Below are positions 12,054 to 12,603 of a stretch of DNA of 12,603 nucleotides, one piece after another. Within the stretch, counting starts at the first letter, position 1. The number at the start of each line of letters is the position of its first letter. The stretch comes from Prevotellaceae bacterium (GTDB taxonomy: Bacteria; Bacteroidota; Bacteroidia; Bacteroidales; UBA932): assembly GCA_031287815.1 (NCBI GenBank), contig JAITSM010000126.1:1-12603 (forward strand). Reading direction: 5' to 3'. A program made the position numbers and the translations under genes. Below the pieces are notes generated by a model. It was not told where the DNA came from. It searched no databases and worked only from the letters and a program-made list of their open reading frames with translations.

Positions 12054-12603
12054 TTATAGCCCTCTGATGAGGGTGTACCAGAGTTCGTCGCGGAGTTTGG
12101 TCCAGGCGTCCAGGGTTTCGTTGGAAAAATCGCGGAGGTAGTCGGTGAGGTATTGCTGGAGGGCTTGTTTGCCTTGTGTTTTTAATAGGTGGAGGGCTTG
12201 GGCGTCGATTTGGGGTTGTTGGGTGAAGAGGGTATCTTCAAATTGGTTTCTTAGTTTTTCGAGTTTTATGCGTGATTCCTGCCAGCGGATGGTGGCGAGT
12301 TTGTTGGCTTGTCGGTAGATCCAGGCGGCGGCGTGGGGGGTGAAGTGTTTATGTCCGGAGAGGTGGAAGGGTTCGGGGGTTTGGAGGATGGCAGCGTAGA
12401 TGGGGAGGCGGGGGCTTTGGGCGGGGTTGTCGTTGGCAAAGTAGGCGATGGCGGCTATTTCTTCGGGGAGGTTGTTGCGGATTTGGATGAGGTGGACGTA
12501 GGCGCACTGGGGGACGGCGATGGGGCGGACTTTGAGGAGGAGGCTGTCTTTGATGGCGTTTATGGTGTTAATCATTTGTGTGGAGAGCCAGGGGTTGGCG
12601 TAG
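12054..12603 (-). CDS. C69-family dipeptidase, C-terminal part (start outside the window)
   Basis: The reverse-strand frame is open from the window edge to TAA at 12056-12054, at least 182 residues. An ATG at 12575 is internal: the codons before it (YANPWLSTQ) continue a family motif, NPWLSTQMINTINAIKDSL. Further matches to Bacteroidetes C69 dipeptidases are PIAVPQCAYVHLIQIRN, the FANDNPAQSPRLPIY segment and AAAWIYRQANKLATIRWQ, followed by a helical tail. C69 peptidases are N-terminal-nucleophile hydrolases that cleave dipeptides; in Bacteroidetes many are exported. The catalytic N-terminal Cys and any signal peptide lie outside the window. It is convergent with the barrel gene. Coding-strand third positions are very C-rich, so the plus strand here is G-rich, as in patA. 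Confidence 0.85.
   Translation of the reverse strand, partial: YANPWLSTQMINTINAIKDSLLLKVRPIAVPQCAYVHLIQIRNNLPEEIAAIAYFANDNPAQSPRLPIYAAILQTPEPFHLSGHKHFTPHAAAWIYRQANKLATIRWQESRIKLEKLRNQFEDTLFTQQPQIDAQALHLLKTQGKQALQQYLTDYLRDFSNETLDAWTKLRDELWYTLIRGL

Overview
The window looks like a chromosomal segment of a Bacteroidales-type Bacteroidetes bacterium. Three things point that way: several promoter candidates of the Bacteroidetes form TAnnTTTG, most genes without a Shine-Dalgarno (SD) sequence, and the cluster rpsU - xerC-type recombinase - hpf. Protein details also fit: a short SpeA-like decarboxylase, a C69-family dipeptidase and an outer-membrane beta-barrel protein with a C-terminal Phe. I cannot name a genus.

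Layout. 1-98 (-): the first 32 codons of an unknown basic protein. 99-532: non-coding, with a degenerate 21-bp repeat. 533-985: an AT-rich, 5'-truncated relic of a Fibrobacter-type paralogous (fib_succ_major) domain. 1088-2787: rpsU, a tyrosine recombinase and hpf, with terminators after rpsU and hpf. 2912-4309: a PLP-dependent arginine-decarboxylase-like enzyme. 4310-5167: a gene-free stretch packed with tandem repeats of period 7, 14, 42 and 21 bp. 5168-11174: the diaminopimelate (DAP)/lysine pathway, in order asd, dapA, [small gene + zeta-type toxin kinase], dapB, dapH, patA. 11218-11985: a secreted beta-barrel protein. 12054-12603 (-): the C-terminal part of a C69 dipeptidase.

How the genes work together. 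asd makes aspartate semialdehyde. dapA condenses it with pyruvate and dapB reduces the product to tetrahydrodipicolinate. dapH N-acetylates that, and patA transaminates it to N-acetyl-LL-DAP. This is the acetylase branch to meso-DAP, needed for peptidoglycan and lysine. The deacetylase, dapF and lysA are not in the window.

The most striking arrangement is a two-gene toxin-antitoxin-like unit placed exactly between dapA and dapB. It has its own TATCTTTG promoter, its two genes overlap by 20 nt, and the toxin stop codon overlaps the dapB start (TGATG). Zeta toxins are known to phosphorylate UDP-N-acetylglucosamine and so block peptidoglycan synthesis. This unit therefore sits inside an operon that supplies another peptidoglycan precursor. 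The second notable theme is intergenic repeats whose periods are nearly all multiples of 7 bp.
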